A stretch of DNA of 64,000 nt from Caproicibacterium amylolyticum (GCF_014467055.1 NZ_CP060696.1:2480001-2544000); one strand, 5' to 3'. Shown: positions 41,322-48,907, numbered from the stretch's first letter. Made by a program: numbers and translations. Notes: generated by a model not told the origin, from the letters alone.

Positions 41322-41912
41322 TTATGTGAGCTGGAACAGGAACACGAGGCTGTGGTTTGCGGTGTAGGCTGCGTCGAAGGCAAGGCCGTAATCCGCCGTA
41401 AGCGTCAGGATCCCGTTCGTGGCGGGATTCAGCGATCCGACCAGCAGCGGCGACGGGGTGGTCGCCCAATGGGTGGCGGTGCTGTAACCGGAGTTCCAGC
41501 CGGTGGAGTCCTTTGCTTTCACGCCGAGCGCGATGTATTTTTTGGAATCCGCGTTGTTCAGTGTATTCCACGACTTGGACGCGGGGTCGACATCGGTGAA
41601 GGTCAGCGTACCGCCGGATGCTGCGTCGAGGGACTGGACGGTGACGTTGACCGCCGTTTTGGTGTTGTTGGTGATGCCGATGTCCGGTGAAGTGAACGTG
41701 CCGGCGTCGGGACTGATGGCGTAGGCGACGTTGATGGGGTGCGTCACGCTGATCGTCAGCGGCGAAATGGATCCGTTGATGGTTACAGAGCCGGTGACGC
41801 TGCCGGTTCCCGAGTCGGTTGTGGTGGTCGCGGCAAACGCCGGAACCGCCGCGAGGGAAAGCATGGCGAGGGTGACGATGCCCGCAAGCAGTTTTTTGAT
41901 ACCCTTTTTCAT
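41322..41912 (-). CDS. Exported protein homologous to the C-terminus of its neighbour
   Basis: A 196-residue secreted protein with a signal peptide (LLAGIVTLAMLSLAAVPAF, cleavage after AFA). The mature part, LTISVTHPINVAYAISPDA to ILTLTADYGLAFDAAYTAN, aligns along its length with the last about 150 residues of the upstream-strand neighbour at 39374-41245. This is a stand-alone copy of that beta domain, so the two may co-assemble, with this one as a possible repeating subunit. ATG follows AAGGAGGATTCCCC. WxL-like in general look, but without the diagnostic WxL motifs. Confidence 0.78.
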   Translation of the reverse strand: MKKGIKKLLAGIVTLAMLSLAAVPAFAATTTTDSGTGSVTGSVTINGSISPLTISVTHPINVAYAISPDAGTFTSPDIGITNNTKTAVNVTVQSLDAASGGTLTFTDVDPASKSWNTLNNADSKKYIALGVKAKDSTGWNSGYSTATHWATTPSPLLVGSLNPATNGILTLTADYGLAFDAAYTANHSLVFLFQLT

Positions 41913-41957
41913 GGGGAATCCTCCTTATAAATCTGATTGTAAGCCGGAAATCCGGCT

Positions 41958-42527
41958 TTACGAAACGGTGAGCTTGAGGCGGTAATCCGCCTGACCAAGC
42001 AGTGACTTGGTATCCGTGCTGTAATATTTGATATTTGCGATGACGTCGTAAGTACCAGGGGCTACCTTCTGGGAGAGGGTGATCTGCTCAATATGCTGGC
42101 CCGGATAGATCGGCACCGATTCCGCGACGGTCTGTCCGTTCAGTATGACAGCGCACTGCTCAATCACCTTGTTGGATGCCGGGTTCTCCACCGTCCATGT
42201 GCCGACCGCGCCCTTGATGCCGCTTGAAAAAGCAATCTGTTCGCTTACTTTGTCGGTGACTACGACCTCCTCTTCCCGCAACTCGGACAGGATCTCCTGC
42301 CGGGATTTGGGAACGTACCCGCCCGGTAAGGCGTTGCCGTTATCGTCGAGGGAAGAAGAAGGGGCCGATTGGCTGGATGGGGACGGGCCGCCACCATTCG
42401 GTGTCCCGGCATGGCAAAAAGAAAAGGTGATGCCGATGATCGCAAGCAAAAGGATGAGCAGGATAATCGGCAGCACCCTTTTGCGCTTTTTATTTTTTTC
42501 CTTTCCGTCGTTGTTTTCGTGGTTCAT
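41958..42527 (-). CDS. Single-pass membrane protein with extracellular beta domain
   Basis: A 189-residue protein: very basic cytoplasmic start (KEKNKKRKRVLP), one membrane helix (about 20-37), Pro/Ser linker, then an extracellular domain with GTWTVENPASNKVIEQCAV and SQKVAPGTYDVIANIKYYS that resembles immunoglobulin-like DUF916/COG-type carrier domains. ATG follows GGAGGTGTGG. It sits with the two exported proteins 45 bp downstream; it may anchor them at the membrane. No characterised family recognised with confidence. Confidence 0.7.
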   Translation of the reverse strand: MNHENNDGKEKNKKRKRVLPIILLILLLAIIGITFSFCHAGTPNGGGPSPSSQSAPSSSLDDNGNALPGGYVPKSRQEILSELREEEVVVTDKVSEQIAFSSGIKGAVGTWTVENPASNKVIEQCAVILNGQTVAESVPIYPGQHIEQITLSQKVAPGTYDVIANIKYYSTDTKSLLGQADYRLKLTVS

Positions 42528-42569
42528 TCCACACCTCCATGTATTTTGTTTTAAATCTCAAAGCACCTT

Positions 42570-43169
42570 TCAGGGATTCAGGGCGGGCCCCTGGCGCATC
42601 TCCTGCCCGGGTGGGTCAAATCCGATCTCTTTAAAGCCGAAATGGTCGACATAGTGGAAGGAGCTGCCCGTTTCGTCGTACAGCTCCACCACGTCCGACA
42701 TGGAAAGGCTGTGCCCCTCGTAACCGGGCGGATGATCGATGTTGAATTTGGTGTAGAGTTCCTCCAGATCGTTGGTTTCCACCTGCCCGTCGTAGGCAAT
42801 CTGGTAATTGCCGGGATCCGGCTCGCCGAAGTTCTTCAGCAGCTCGTCGTAGCCGACGAATTTCATGCGGACATCCACGTCCGGCTTCAGCTGCCATATC
42901 CGGCAGCTTTTCAGCGGCGGGCGGTCGGGGAAACCATGGGCCCGCCCGGCTGCGGGGACCTCCGCGCCTGCCGCTGTGGTTTCTCTCGCGGCAGTGAGCC
43001 GGTCGTATACACCGTTGGTCCATAGAGTCTCGAGCTTCTCCTTTGTAAGAAAGTCCGAGAGCTCATCGCTTTGGAAGATGGGGTCGACCACGGCCCTGCC
43101 GTTTTCCACATAGCCCGCTTCATTGCCATAATACAGGACGCGGCCGTTTCGGATTTCAATATTCTTCAT
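42570..43169 (-). CDS. YodL-domain protein
   Basis: A 199-residue cytoplasmic protein. The C-terminal half (about 90-180) matches the YodL-like domain of element proteins: CRIWQLKPDVDVRMKFVGY, LEELYTKFNIDHPPGYEGH, SLSMSDVVELYDETGSSFH. The N-terminal 60 residues (NGRVLYYGNEAGYVENGRA) form another small module. ATG 43169 follows GTGAGGCGATCC. The family is widespread in conjugative elements and phages of gut Firmicutes, usually in large multi-domain proteins; function unknown. No export signal. Confidence 0.75.
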   Translation of the reverse strand: MKNIEIRNGRVLYYGNEAGYVENGRAVVDPIFQSDELSDFLTKEKLETLWTNGVYDRLTAARETTAAGAEVPAAGRAHGFPDRPPLKSCRIWQLKPDVDVRMKFVGYDELLKNFGEPDPGNYQIAYDGQVETNDLEELYTKFNIDHPPGYEGHSLSMSDVVELYDETGSSFHYVDHFGFKEIGFDPPGQEMRQGPALNP

Positions 43170-43197
43170 TGCCGGATCGCCTCACTTTCTCGGAAAT

Positions 43198-43794
43198 TTA
43201 CGGTTTCATTTCCATCCCGCCGGATACGGGCGCGTCCGACAGCGTTTGTTCTTCATTCAAGCGCTCGATGTCCTCCTGTGTAGGGAAAATGACCTTACCC
43301 GCGGTCATTTCGAATACACAGCTGTCTTCGCTGTCGCAGATCATGACGCGGTGCTGGTATCCGCGCTGCGTGTCGATGTACTCCCGCACCTCCATCTCAT
43401 CGGAAAGAGGAACACCAGCGGCATAGCGCCCGTCCGGCAGGAAGCAGTAACCGAAAAATTGCGGCGCCTTGGGAACCTCCGAATCCAGGGGCCGGATCTG
43501 TGACAGCTGAAGCCGCGCGCGGTCGGGAAGCAGCTCGGTTTTCAGCAACCCAAGGATCTCGCTGCGTTTCCGGCGAACACATTCCCCGTTGGCGAGGGAA
43601 ACGGCGCGCACGGAAGAACCGTCGGGTTCGTCCGGGCCGCTGCCCCATCCGCCTTCGCAGAAGAGGAGCTGACGGATACCGTGCTGATCTTGTGGCAATG
43701 CTTCCGGCTTGAGGACGATCACATAACCGGAGATGAACATGCCGGTTCCGGTTTGGACGCAGTCTTCCTCGCCATAGGCCGGTTTCTCATCCAT
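43198..43794 (-). CDS. Conserved element protein of unknown function
   Basis: A 198-residue acidic soluble protein. Visible segments: SGYVIVLKPEALPQDQHGI, RQLLFCEGGWGSGPDEPDG, RRKRSEILGLLKTELLPDR and a C-terminal part FPTQEDIERLNEEQTL. The GGWGSGP stretch recurs in proteins of related elements as far as I recall, but I cannot give a named function. ATG overlaps the end of the AbrB gene upstream by 8 bp and follows AAAGGAAGGCC, so it belongs to that operon. Confidence 0.6.
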   Translation of the reverse strand: MDEKPAYGEEDCVQTGTGMFISGYVIVLKPEALPQDQHGIRQLLFCEGGWGSGPDEPDGSSVRAVSLANGECVRRKRSEILGLLKTELLPDRARLQLSQIRPLDSEVPKAPQFFGYCFLPDGRYAAGVPLSDEMEVREYIDTQRGYQHRVMICDSEDSCVFEMTAGKVIFPTQEDIERLNEEQTLSDAPVSGGMEMKP

Positions 43795-44077
43795 GGCGGC
43801 CTTCCTTTCTCTGCTGGATCAGCTCCAGCAGCCGGGCGGCGATGGCGATCTGGCTATCCTCCGGCATCTCCCGGATGGCGGCGTGCACGAATGCTTCCAC
43901 CGCCTCCGGAGATTTGTCCCCAACCTCGACGATGTTGACCTTTTTGACCGACACCCGGCCGTTCTGAACATCCAGACGGACAATGTCGCCGTAGTCCATG
44001 CCCGCGGCTGAGCGCGCTTCCCGCGGGATCAGCACGCGCCCCTTGGCGTCGAGAATCTTGTAAATCGGCTTATTCAC
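43787..44077 (-). CDS. AbrB/SpoVT-type transcription regulator (second of pair)
   Basis: A 96-residue protein. The N-terminal swapped-hairpin DNA-binding domain reads YKILDAKGRVLIPREARSA then GDIVRLDVQNGRVSVKK. A helical C-terminal part (EAVEAFVHAAIREMPED, IAIAARLLELIQQRK) may oligomerise. The start is GTG 44077 preceded by AAAGGAGGTTATTTCC, inside the end of the upstream AbrB-like gene. The longer in-frame reading to 44338 crosses that gene and is not used. Likely a transition-state-type regulator of element genes. Confidence 0.8.
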   Translation of the reverse strand: MNKPIYKILDAKGRVLIPREARSAAGMDYGDIVRLDVQNGRVSVKKVNIVEVGDKSPEAVEAFVHAAIREMPEDSQIAIAARLLELIQQRKEGRHG

Positions 44078-44516
44078 GGAAATAACCTCCTTTCCGCATC
44101 GCATTCCGAACCGTGTCGGGGTTGAATCCGAGATCACCGCACAGCCTGCGCAGATCGTCCGGCAGGCTGTCAAGAGGGTCGAGACGGCCGGGCGCTTCGT
44201 CCGAGGCCGTAATGACGATCTTCCGCTCGCCGCAGACGGCGTCAAGCTCGTCGCCGGCGCGGAACCCCGCCTGCGCCAGCATCTCCCCGGGAAGCACAAC
44301 TTCCTCCAAAGCCTCGTTGTCAGCCGGATCCTGTTCATCCTCCACGCCCTGGCGGGAAACGAACTCCCGCCACAGAGCCTGCAGAGTGTGCGAATCGTCG
44401 CAGATCAGGGCACGGATTTCATCGCCGGGGGAAAGCTCCAGCTGAATGGAGACTTCCTCGGGAATTCTGAGGCGCCCTTTCCGGTCGACGGCGGCGCTGG
44501 TTTCAAGTAATCTCAT
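44070..44516 (-). CDS. AbrB-like regulator (first of pair)
   Basis: A 148-residue protein that appears to carry two AbrB-type modules: ETSAAVDRKGRLRIPEEVS with LSPGDEIRALICD at the N-terminus, and a second, degenerate one (VVLPGEMLAQAGFRAGDEL, ERKIVITASDE). A C-terminal helical segment (SLPDDLRRLCGDLGFNPDT) follows. ATG 44516 follows CAAGGAGGAAAATGCA. It overlaps the next AbrB gene by 8 bp. Inverted repeats in the 130-bp region upstream may be its own operators. Confidence 0.75.
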   Translation of the reverse strand: MRLLETSAAVDRKGRLRIPEEVSIQLELSPGDEIRALICDDSHTLQALWREFVSRQGVEDEQDPADNEALEEVVLPGEMLAQAGFRAGDELDAVCGERKIVITASDEAPGRLDPLDSLPDDLRRLCGDLGFNPDTVRNAMRKGGYFRE

Positions 44517-44551
44517 TGCATTTTCCTCCTTGATTTGGGCCGTTTGGTCAT

Positions 44552-44633
44552 AAAACTTCATGTGCGGATTATCGCGCGCCACGATGGATGCAAACGAGGC
44601 GGGAGCGCATGAAGTTTTCGCGCATGTGGCGCG
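44552..44633. promoter_or_regulatory. Interleaved inverted repeats upstream of the AbrB pair
   Basis: AAAACTTCATG (44552-44562) is repeated inverted as CATGAAGTTTT (44608-44618), and GCGCGCCAC (about 44574-44582) as GTGGCGCG (44626-44633). Between them a GATAAT box lies on the minus strand. This may be the operator region of the AbrB operon. A palindrome GCTATGC-tttt-GCATAGC follows at about 44648-44665, covering the end of the Dam gene. Confidence 0.5.
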
Positions 44634-44649
44634 GTAATTTATTTTTTTG

Positions 44650-45594
44650 CTATGCTTTTGCATAGCAAAAAAGGCCGGCGTCGGACGAACCGAAGAGATT
44701 CATCTGCACCGGCAGTTCGCGCAGTTTTTCACTGGTGTCATAGTTGGCGATAAGGACTTCGGCGTATTCGCAGCCGCCGTCATACCGCTGGGCAAGGTTG
44801 CTCAGGCGGCTGACCGCCTCGATCTGAAAGTCATGGTAGAGCTCACGGATGAATGCGCAGTCGTTATAGCTCACCAGCCATTTCCCCTTGCAGGAAGCGA
44901 GCGTGTCCCGCAGACGGTAATGGTCCTCGAGGCCAAACGCCACGGCGTAATGACCTTCCGTCTGGTAATACGGCGGGTCGCAGTAATAGAAGGCGTCATC
45001 CCGCTCGTACTGCCGGATGAGGGCCTCAAAGTCTTTGTTCTCTATAACCGTGTCGCGGAGCCTCCGGCTGCCTTCCCACAACAAATGGAAGGTCTTGCGG
45101 ATATCGAAGGGCTGGCAGCCGTAGCTGGTGCAGCCGCTGCCGTAGCTCAGGCGGACGAGTTTGTAAAAGGCCGCGGCCCGCTTGACGTCATTCATCGTTG
45201 CGTTTTCGAGCAGGATCGGCTTGATTTCCTCATACTCCGGAGGAGCCAGGTAACGCTCGGCGATCTCCAGTTCCTCTTTCAGGTAAGGGCTGGTGAATTC
45301 CTCTTTTTCGAGGTATCTTTTGAGGACGCCGAATTCGTCCCGCCCGTTAAGGGGCAGAAAGTTCAATTCCTTCAGAAGCGCGAACGGGCGGTCGCGGACG
45401 CAGCGAAAAAGGTTGACAAGATTGGCATTGAAGTCGTTATACACCTCCATAGCGGAGTCGGGCCTTCGTCCGAACAACACCCAGCCGCCCCCGCCGAACA
45501 CCTCGACATATCGTCCTATCTGAATCGGCATCCGCTGGTAGATCTGGTCGCGCAGAGCTTTCTTCCCGCCGATCCAGCTGATGATGCTGTTCAC
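44650..45594 (-). CDS. dam: DNA adenine methyltransferase (Dam family)
   Basis: A 314-residue N6-adenine methylase of the D12/Dam class. Motifs: WIGGKKALRDQIYQRMP at the start, SAM-binding YVEVFGGGGWVLFG (about 30-43), and catalytic DAFYYCDPPYYQTEG (DPPY, about 200). C-terminal KWLVSYNDCAFIRELY fits the family. GTG start (45594) follows GAAGGCGGCGCAA and overlaps the stop of the small Cys-rich gene. No restriction endonuclease is adjacent, so it is probably an orphan methylase for protection or regulation. Its last codons lie in a palindrome. Confidence 0.9.
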   Translation of the reverse strand: MNSIISWIGGKKALRDQIYQRMPIQIGRYVEVFGGGGWVLFGRRPDSAMEVYNDFNANLVNLFRCVRDRPFALLKELNFLPLNGRDEFGVLKRYLEKEEFTSPYLKEELEIAERYLAPPEYEEIKPILLENATMNDVKRAAAFYKLVRLSYGSGCTSYGCQPFDIRKTFHLLWEGSRRLRDTVIENKDFEALIRQYERDDAFYYCDPPYYQTEGHYAVAFGLEDHYRLRDTLASCKGKWLVSYNDCAFIRELYHDFQIEAVSRLSNLAQRYDGGCEYAEVLIANYDTSEKLRELPVQMNLFGSSDAGLFCYAKA

Positions 45595-45797
45595 TTGCGC
45601 CGCCTTCTTCCATCGCGGCGGTTCATTTCTTCCTCATCCGTGCGTATGCAGGTCCCGTCCGTGTTCCAGCAGATGAAGCCGATTCCAGGGTACGGGCAGC
45701 CTTTGCAGCGGGACAGCTCTTTGGGAAGCGGGAGGGTTACCGGCTTCGGAGGGCCCGCCGATCCTGTTCCGGGTTTTTCTTTTGTTTTCTGATCCAT
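45591..45797 (-). CDS. 68-residue Cys-containing protein
   Basis: A small protein with Pro/Lys-rich start and a central motif LSRCKGCPYPGIGFICWNTD then GTCIRTDEEE, giving CxxC plus two more Cys that could hold a metal. The C-terminus is Arg/Lys-rich (MNRRDGRRRRK). ATG follows ATAAGGAGATGAACC. Its stop overlaps the GTG of dam, so the two are translationally coupled. Function unknown; a zinc-binding partner of the methylase or a regulator is possible. Confidence 0.6.
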   Translation of the reverse strand: MDQKTKEKPGTGSAGPPKPVTLPLPKELSRCKGCPYPGIGFICWNTDGTCIRTDEEEMNRRDGRRRRK

Positions 45798-45827
45798 GGT
45801 TCATCTCCTTATAACGGAAACGGCGCT

Positions 45828-45853
45828 GCCTTTTTGCAAAGGCGGCGCCGTTT
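45828..45853. terminator. Hairpin in the 195-bp gap before the Cys-rich gene
   Basis: AAACGGCGC...GCGCCGTTT with a further GCCTTT/AAAGGC inner stem; near-perfect, on the minus strand followed by CCGTTATAAGG. Because it lies ahead of the Cys-rich/dam operon it may be an attenuator or leader structure rather than a plain terminator. Confidence 0.5.
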
Positions 45854-45906
45854 GTTAACCGTATTCGATTGTCCTGCCAACATTTTTCCTCCTGAAACAA
45901 AAAAGT

Positions 45907-45936
45907 GCCTTTTGATCTTCGTTAAAATCAAAAGGC
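45907..45936 (-). terminator. Terminator of the ArdA-like operon
   Basis: Minus strand GCCTTTTGAT, 10-nt loop, ATCAAAAGGC followed by ACTTTTTTG, a classical intrinsic terminator, 57 bp past the ArdA-like stop. Confidence 0.85.
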
Positions 45937-45992
45937 GACGCAAAGTTTATTCTGTCTACGGTTGCACATCTCTGGATAAAAGTATGATTCAT

Positions 45993-47222
45993 TCACCTCA
46001 TTTCCATCTGCGGTTCGGGCCGATTCAGGCACTGTTCCACCGTCCGGCCGCCCCGTGAGACGAGGGCACCGTATTCGGTGGAGGAAGCCTTGTCGCGCTC
46101 CATGAGCCTTTCACCGTAAGAGCAGAGGGCCGCGTCACTGGCAAACAGTTCCTCTTTCAGCGGGATTGTACATTTCGCAAGCTCCGCTTTCGCGTAATCC
46201 GCAGGGGTCGCGGTTTCCCGCAGAAGCCTGAATTCATCGGTCTGATACGCGAGGTCGAGCGCTTCCTCCAGAGAGATGTCCCTGGGCGCCAACATCAGCA
46301 TCGCCTTGCAAATGGGGACGCCGCCCTCGCGGTCAAGATGCCGGAGCTGTCCCGCCAGTTCGTTGACCAGACCGTAGCAATCGCCATTTGTTGCTTCCAG
46401 CTCATCTGTGATTTTCTCCGTCAATTGCGGAATGGCGCAGTCCACGGCGACAAACGAGCAGTCCTCCGGCGATACCGCGTCCACCTCCTTCACCGCTTGA
46501 AAAAGCTCCTGATCGCCGGCGGGCAGCTTCAGGAGCGCGGAGAGACCGTTGTCAGATTCGGGATCGTTGAAATACCCTTTGGTCACGCGCAGGAGCACCG
46601 TGTAGTCCGGCTTCTCGGCGGGGACGGCCTCTCCGCTCTGATACAGCCGCGCGATCATACCGTTCTGCACCACATAGCCGTGCGGGGTAAAGACGCCGCC
46701 TTCGCCCTCGCGAATCTCTTTTCCGATCTTGCCGAAGTCCAGCCATGCGTAGATATTGTCCGGCAGGCTGTCCAGTTGCGGCACGAAGCCGTTTTCCGCA
46801 TAAAATTTGCCGAGGGATTCGTCGTTGTGTGCTTCGTAGGCGATCTGACAGTGCTCCATACTGGCGGTCATGTTGATCAGCCGATCCACAGGGATCAAAG
46901 CATAGCTGTTCTGGATAGCGTCCATCATCACCATCCCTTCGAAGCAGTCCAGCTCCCAATCGCTGAGTGAGGCCAGCCGCTGGGAGAGATGGTTCATTTC
47001 ATACAGGTTGGAGCTGGGGCTGAGAAATTGGGGCAGGTAGTCCAGTTCGCAGCGCAGGATTTCCGTGGAGTAGATAACCCGTTCGTCGGTCACGCGCGCC
47101 CTGTCCAGTGCATCCAACAGCTCATAGGGGGTGGCGGGCAACGCAATTGTCGACGAAGTATTCGAGCCGAACGTACCGGGACGGCTGATCTCCAGCTCCA
47201 TGATTCTTTTATTGTTGATCAA
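45993..47222 (-). CDS. ArdA-like anti-restriction protein
   Basis: About 409 residues, acidic, as expected for a DNA mimic. It matches the Firmicutes element proteins annotated as ArdA: IALPATPYELLDALDRARV, LYEMNHLSQRLASLSDWEL, CFEGMVMM, LGKFYAENGFVPQL, and GEGGVFTPHGYVVQNG. ArdA proteins mimic DNA and block type I restriction enzymes in a new host. Start uncertain: TTG 47222 has GGGAGG at 8 bp, ATG 47201 has no good site. It overlaps the upstream gene by 14 bp. Full-length classical ArdA is near 165 residues; this is a longer, multi-domain relative. Confidence 0.75.
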   Translation of the reverse strand: MINNKRIMELEISRPGTFGSNTSSTIALPATPYELLDALDRARVTDERVIYSTEILRCELDYLPQFLSPSSNLYEMNHLSQRLASLSDWELDCFEGMVMMDAIQNSYALIPVDRLINMTASMEHCQIAYEAHNDESLGKFYAENGFVPQLDSLPDNIYAWLDFGKIGKEIREGEGGVFTPHGYVVQNGMIARLYQSGEAVPAEKPDYTVLLRVTKGYFNDPESDNGLSALLKLPAGDQELFQAVKEVDAVSPEDCSFVAVDCAIPQLTEKITDELEATNGDCYGLVNELAGQLRHLDREGGVPICKAMLMLAPRDISLEEALDLAYQTDEFRLLRETATPADYAKAELAKCTIPLKEELFASDAALCSYGERLMERDKASSTEYGALVSRGGRTVEQCLNRPEPQMEMR

Positions 47223-47940
47223 GCCGCATGCCTCCCATCTGCTGGCTCTGCTCCAGCTCATCCTGCGTCATGATGTTCCAGCCTTTCTCGCTGCTCCACA
47301 GGCTGACGTAAATCTCACCGTCCGGGGTCTTGATCGGCCGCTGCTCGAAGCCTTCCCCGAACCCATCGGACGCCTGGCCGGAGATGTTCCCCTTTAGCCG
47401 TTCCAGTTCCTCAGCTGTCAGTTCGCTCTTGATGCGGCACTCAGCGACTCCCATCAATTGGCCCTGGACACGTTCCACCGTGAAAACATAAGACCGCACC
47501 TTGTCGTTTACAGCGTCGTCCGCGCCATAGTATTTCATGAGGCCGCGCTCCGCTTCCTCCGGCGCGCGCTCCTTCAGAATGGCGGCGAGGATATGATCCT
47601 CATAGGGAAGGACCGTCCGGCTGTCAAGCTCGACGGGATCGTTGTCCATGTCGCCGTATTCGTCGCGCTCATAGGTGGTGACGGTGAGCGGCATGTAGAG
47701 CTTGAGAGTCTGGAGCGGCCGCGGAATGACGGAAAAGTGATCCTCACTGGGGATGAGCGCGAGGGTGCGGCCGTTGTCCCAATTTATCTGGAACTGGCCC
47801 GCGTCGTCGATGTACTCGAGCGTCCCCTCGGTGCCGGGCGGCACGGGGGAATAGGGATCGTTCATCTGTGCGAGCCGGATACGTGTGCCCGGCGGGTACT
47901 GCTCGCGTAAAAACTCCAGCCATTTCGGATGCTGTCTCAT
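47209..47940 (-). CDS. DUF4314-domain protein
   Basis: A 243-residue acidic protein. The first about 65 residues form a DUF4314 domain: YPPGTRIRLAQMNDPYSPV, then GTEGTLEYIDDAGQFQINW and DNGRTLALIPSEDHF, a small SH3-like barrel. The remainder (LYMPLTVTTYERDEYGDMD.. and DHILAAILKERAPEEAERG) is a second element-specific domain, similar to DUF6329 proteins. ATG 47940 follows GGGAGGCTTATGAG. It is the middle gene of the three-gene operon at the right end of the ICE core. Confidence 0.72.
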   Translation of the reverse strand: MRQHPKWLEFLREQYPPGTRIRLAQMNDPYSPVPPGTEGTLEYIDDAGQFQINWDNGRTLALIPSEDHFSVIPRPLQTLKLYMPLTVTTYERDEYGDMDNDPVELDSRTVLPYEDHILAAILKERAPEEAERGLMKYYGADDAVNDKVRSYVFTVERVQGQLMGVAECRIKSELTAEELERLKGNISGQASDGFGEGFEQRPIKTPDGEIYVSLWSSEKGWNIMTQDELEQSQQMGGMRLDQQ

Positions 47941-47941
47941 C

Positions 47942-48790
47942 TCATAAGCCTCCCATCGTGATGCCCTGTTCGGGCGTCTGATCCTCGATTCCATCTTCAA
48001 GGCCGCAATCCTGCGCGGGCGTTTTCTGTTTCATATTCATCCTCTGTTGTACCCGCAGATCGAAAGCCGCAAGGTACGCCTGATAATCTCCGGGACCGGG
48101 ATTGCACCGCAGGCAGTAGCAGTAATGCTCCGTTTCCACGATGTAGCCATAGTCCTGCCGCCCGCCGCCCTCGATCTGGCCGCCATACCCGGCGCAGTAG
48201 CCGGACATGGCGCTGAGACTTTTCAGCGGACCGGTTTCCTTCAGTTCATTCACCAGCTCTTTCAGCTCCGCTTTGAATTCGGGGCTGTTCAATTCCTCGT
48301 CGCCCCTCGGCCACCATGTGTGCCAGAACTCCTTTCCTTCACCGCCGAAATCGATCCGCATATGGCCAATGGTTCCAAGCTCCGCGTCCCGTCCTTTCGG
48401 CAGGGCGAAAAAAAGGCCCGCCTCACTGGAAGAGGCAGGCCGCAGAATAAACTTCCGGTCGTCGGGTGGGAGCCTGAGATTTTGCTTTTCACAGAATTCC
48501 GGGAGCGTCAGACATTCACCGAGAAAGTTGAGGCCGCCGCGCAATCGGCGAAAGCCCTCCCTGGGAATGGTGATTGGCTCGGCTGTCAGCACCGTACCGG
48601 CGTGATTGACGGCCACCCGATTTTCCACCGTCGTCGGTTTTCCGGGGTCGCGGTCCGAGCCGCGCAGGTCGTAGCAGTGGAAGCCTTCCGGCACGGTGCC
48701 GCGGTCAATGCGGGAATTCGTGAAAAGCGCGGGCCGGCCGAACAGCTCCACATGCTTATATTCTTCTTCTTTGGCGTTTACGCTCACCAA
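47942..48790 (-). CDS. LPD28-domain protein
   Basis: A 282-residue protein. The N-terminal about 75 residues match the large polyvalent protein-associated domain 28: EYKHVELFGRPALFTNSRI, VPEGFHCYDLRGSDRDPG, NRVAVNHAGTVLTAEPIT. A middle segment (about 80-110) has LNFLGECLTLPEFCEKQNL, and the C-terminus has YGYIVETEHYCYCLRCNPG with a Cys cluster. Start TTG 48790 or GTG 48787; AAGGAG precedes. First gene of the rightmost operon. LPD domains occur in large phage and element proteins thought to be co-injected or early expressed; function unknown. Confidence 0.72.
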   Translation of the reverse strand: MVSVNAKEEEYKHVELFGRPALFTNSRIDRGTVPEGFHCYDLRGSDRDPGKPTTVENRVAVNHAGTVLTAEPITIPREGFRRLRGGLNFLGECLTLPEFCEKQNLRLPPDDRKFILRPASSSEAGLFFALPKGRDAELGTIGHMRIDFGGEGKEFWHTWWPRGDEELNSPEFKAELKELVNELKETGPLKSLSAMSGYCAGYGGQIEGGGRQDYGYIVETEHYCYCLRCNPGPGDYQAYLAAFDLRVQQRMNMKQKTPAQDCGLEDGIEDQTPEQGITMGGL

Positions 48791-48843
48791 TATTCATCTC
48801 CTTCTTTTGATTTGTCAAGCACACAGGATACCACGAAGAGAAC

Positions 48844-48857
48844 GGAATAGCTACTCC
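48844..48857. promoter_or_regulatory. Near-palindrome upstream of the rightmost transfer operon
   Basis: GGAATAGCTACTCC matches its own complement at 12 of 14 positions and lies about 55 bp before the LPD28 start. It may be an operator for the leading operon; no clear -35/-10 pair was found around it. Confidence 0.3.
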
Positions 48858-48907
48858 ATTTTTATAACGCCCGCGATTATTAGGATTTTCGCGTTTGGAT
48901 ATAAAAA

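Noticed and set aside
42911..43159. Minus-strand frames overlapping the YodL gene in other phases
   Set aside because: Low-complexity translations in other phases of the same sequence; the YodL frame has family signatures and a ribosome site.
44643..44670. GCTATGC palindrome at the end of dam as an intrinsic terminator
   Set aside because: The stem is followed by A-runs, not T-runs, on both strands, so it is kept only as a palindrome.
44647..45792. Plus-strand 381-codon frame opposite dam
   Set aside because: Antisense shadow of a gene with a clear DPPY motif.
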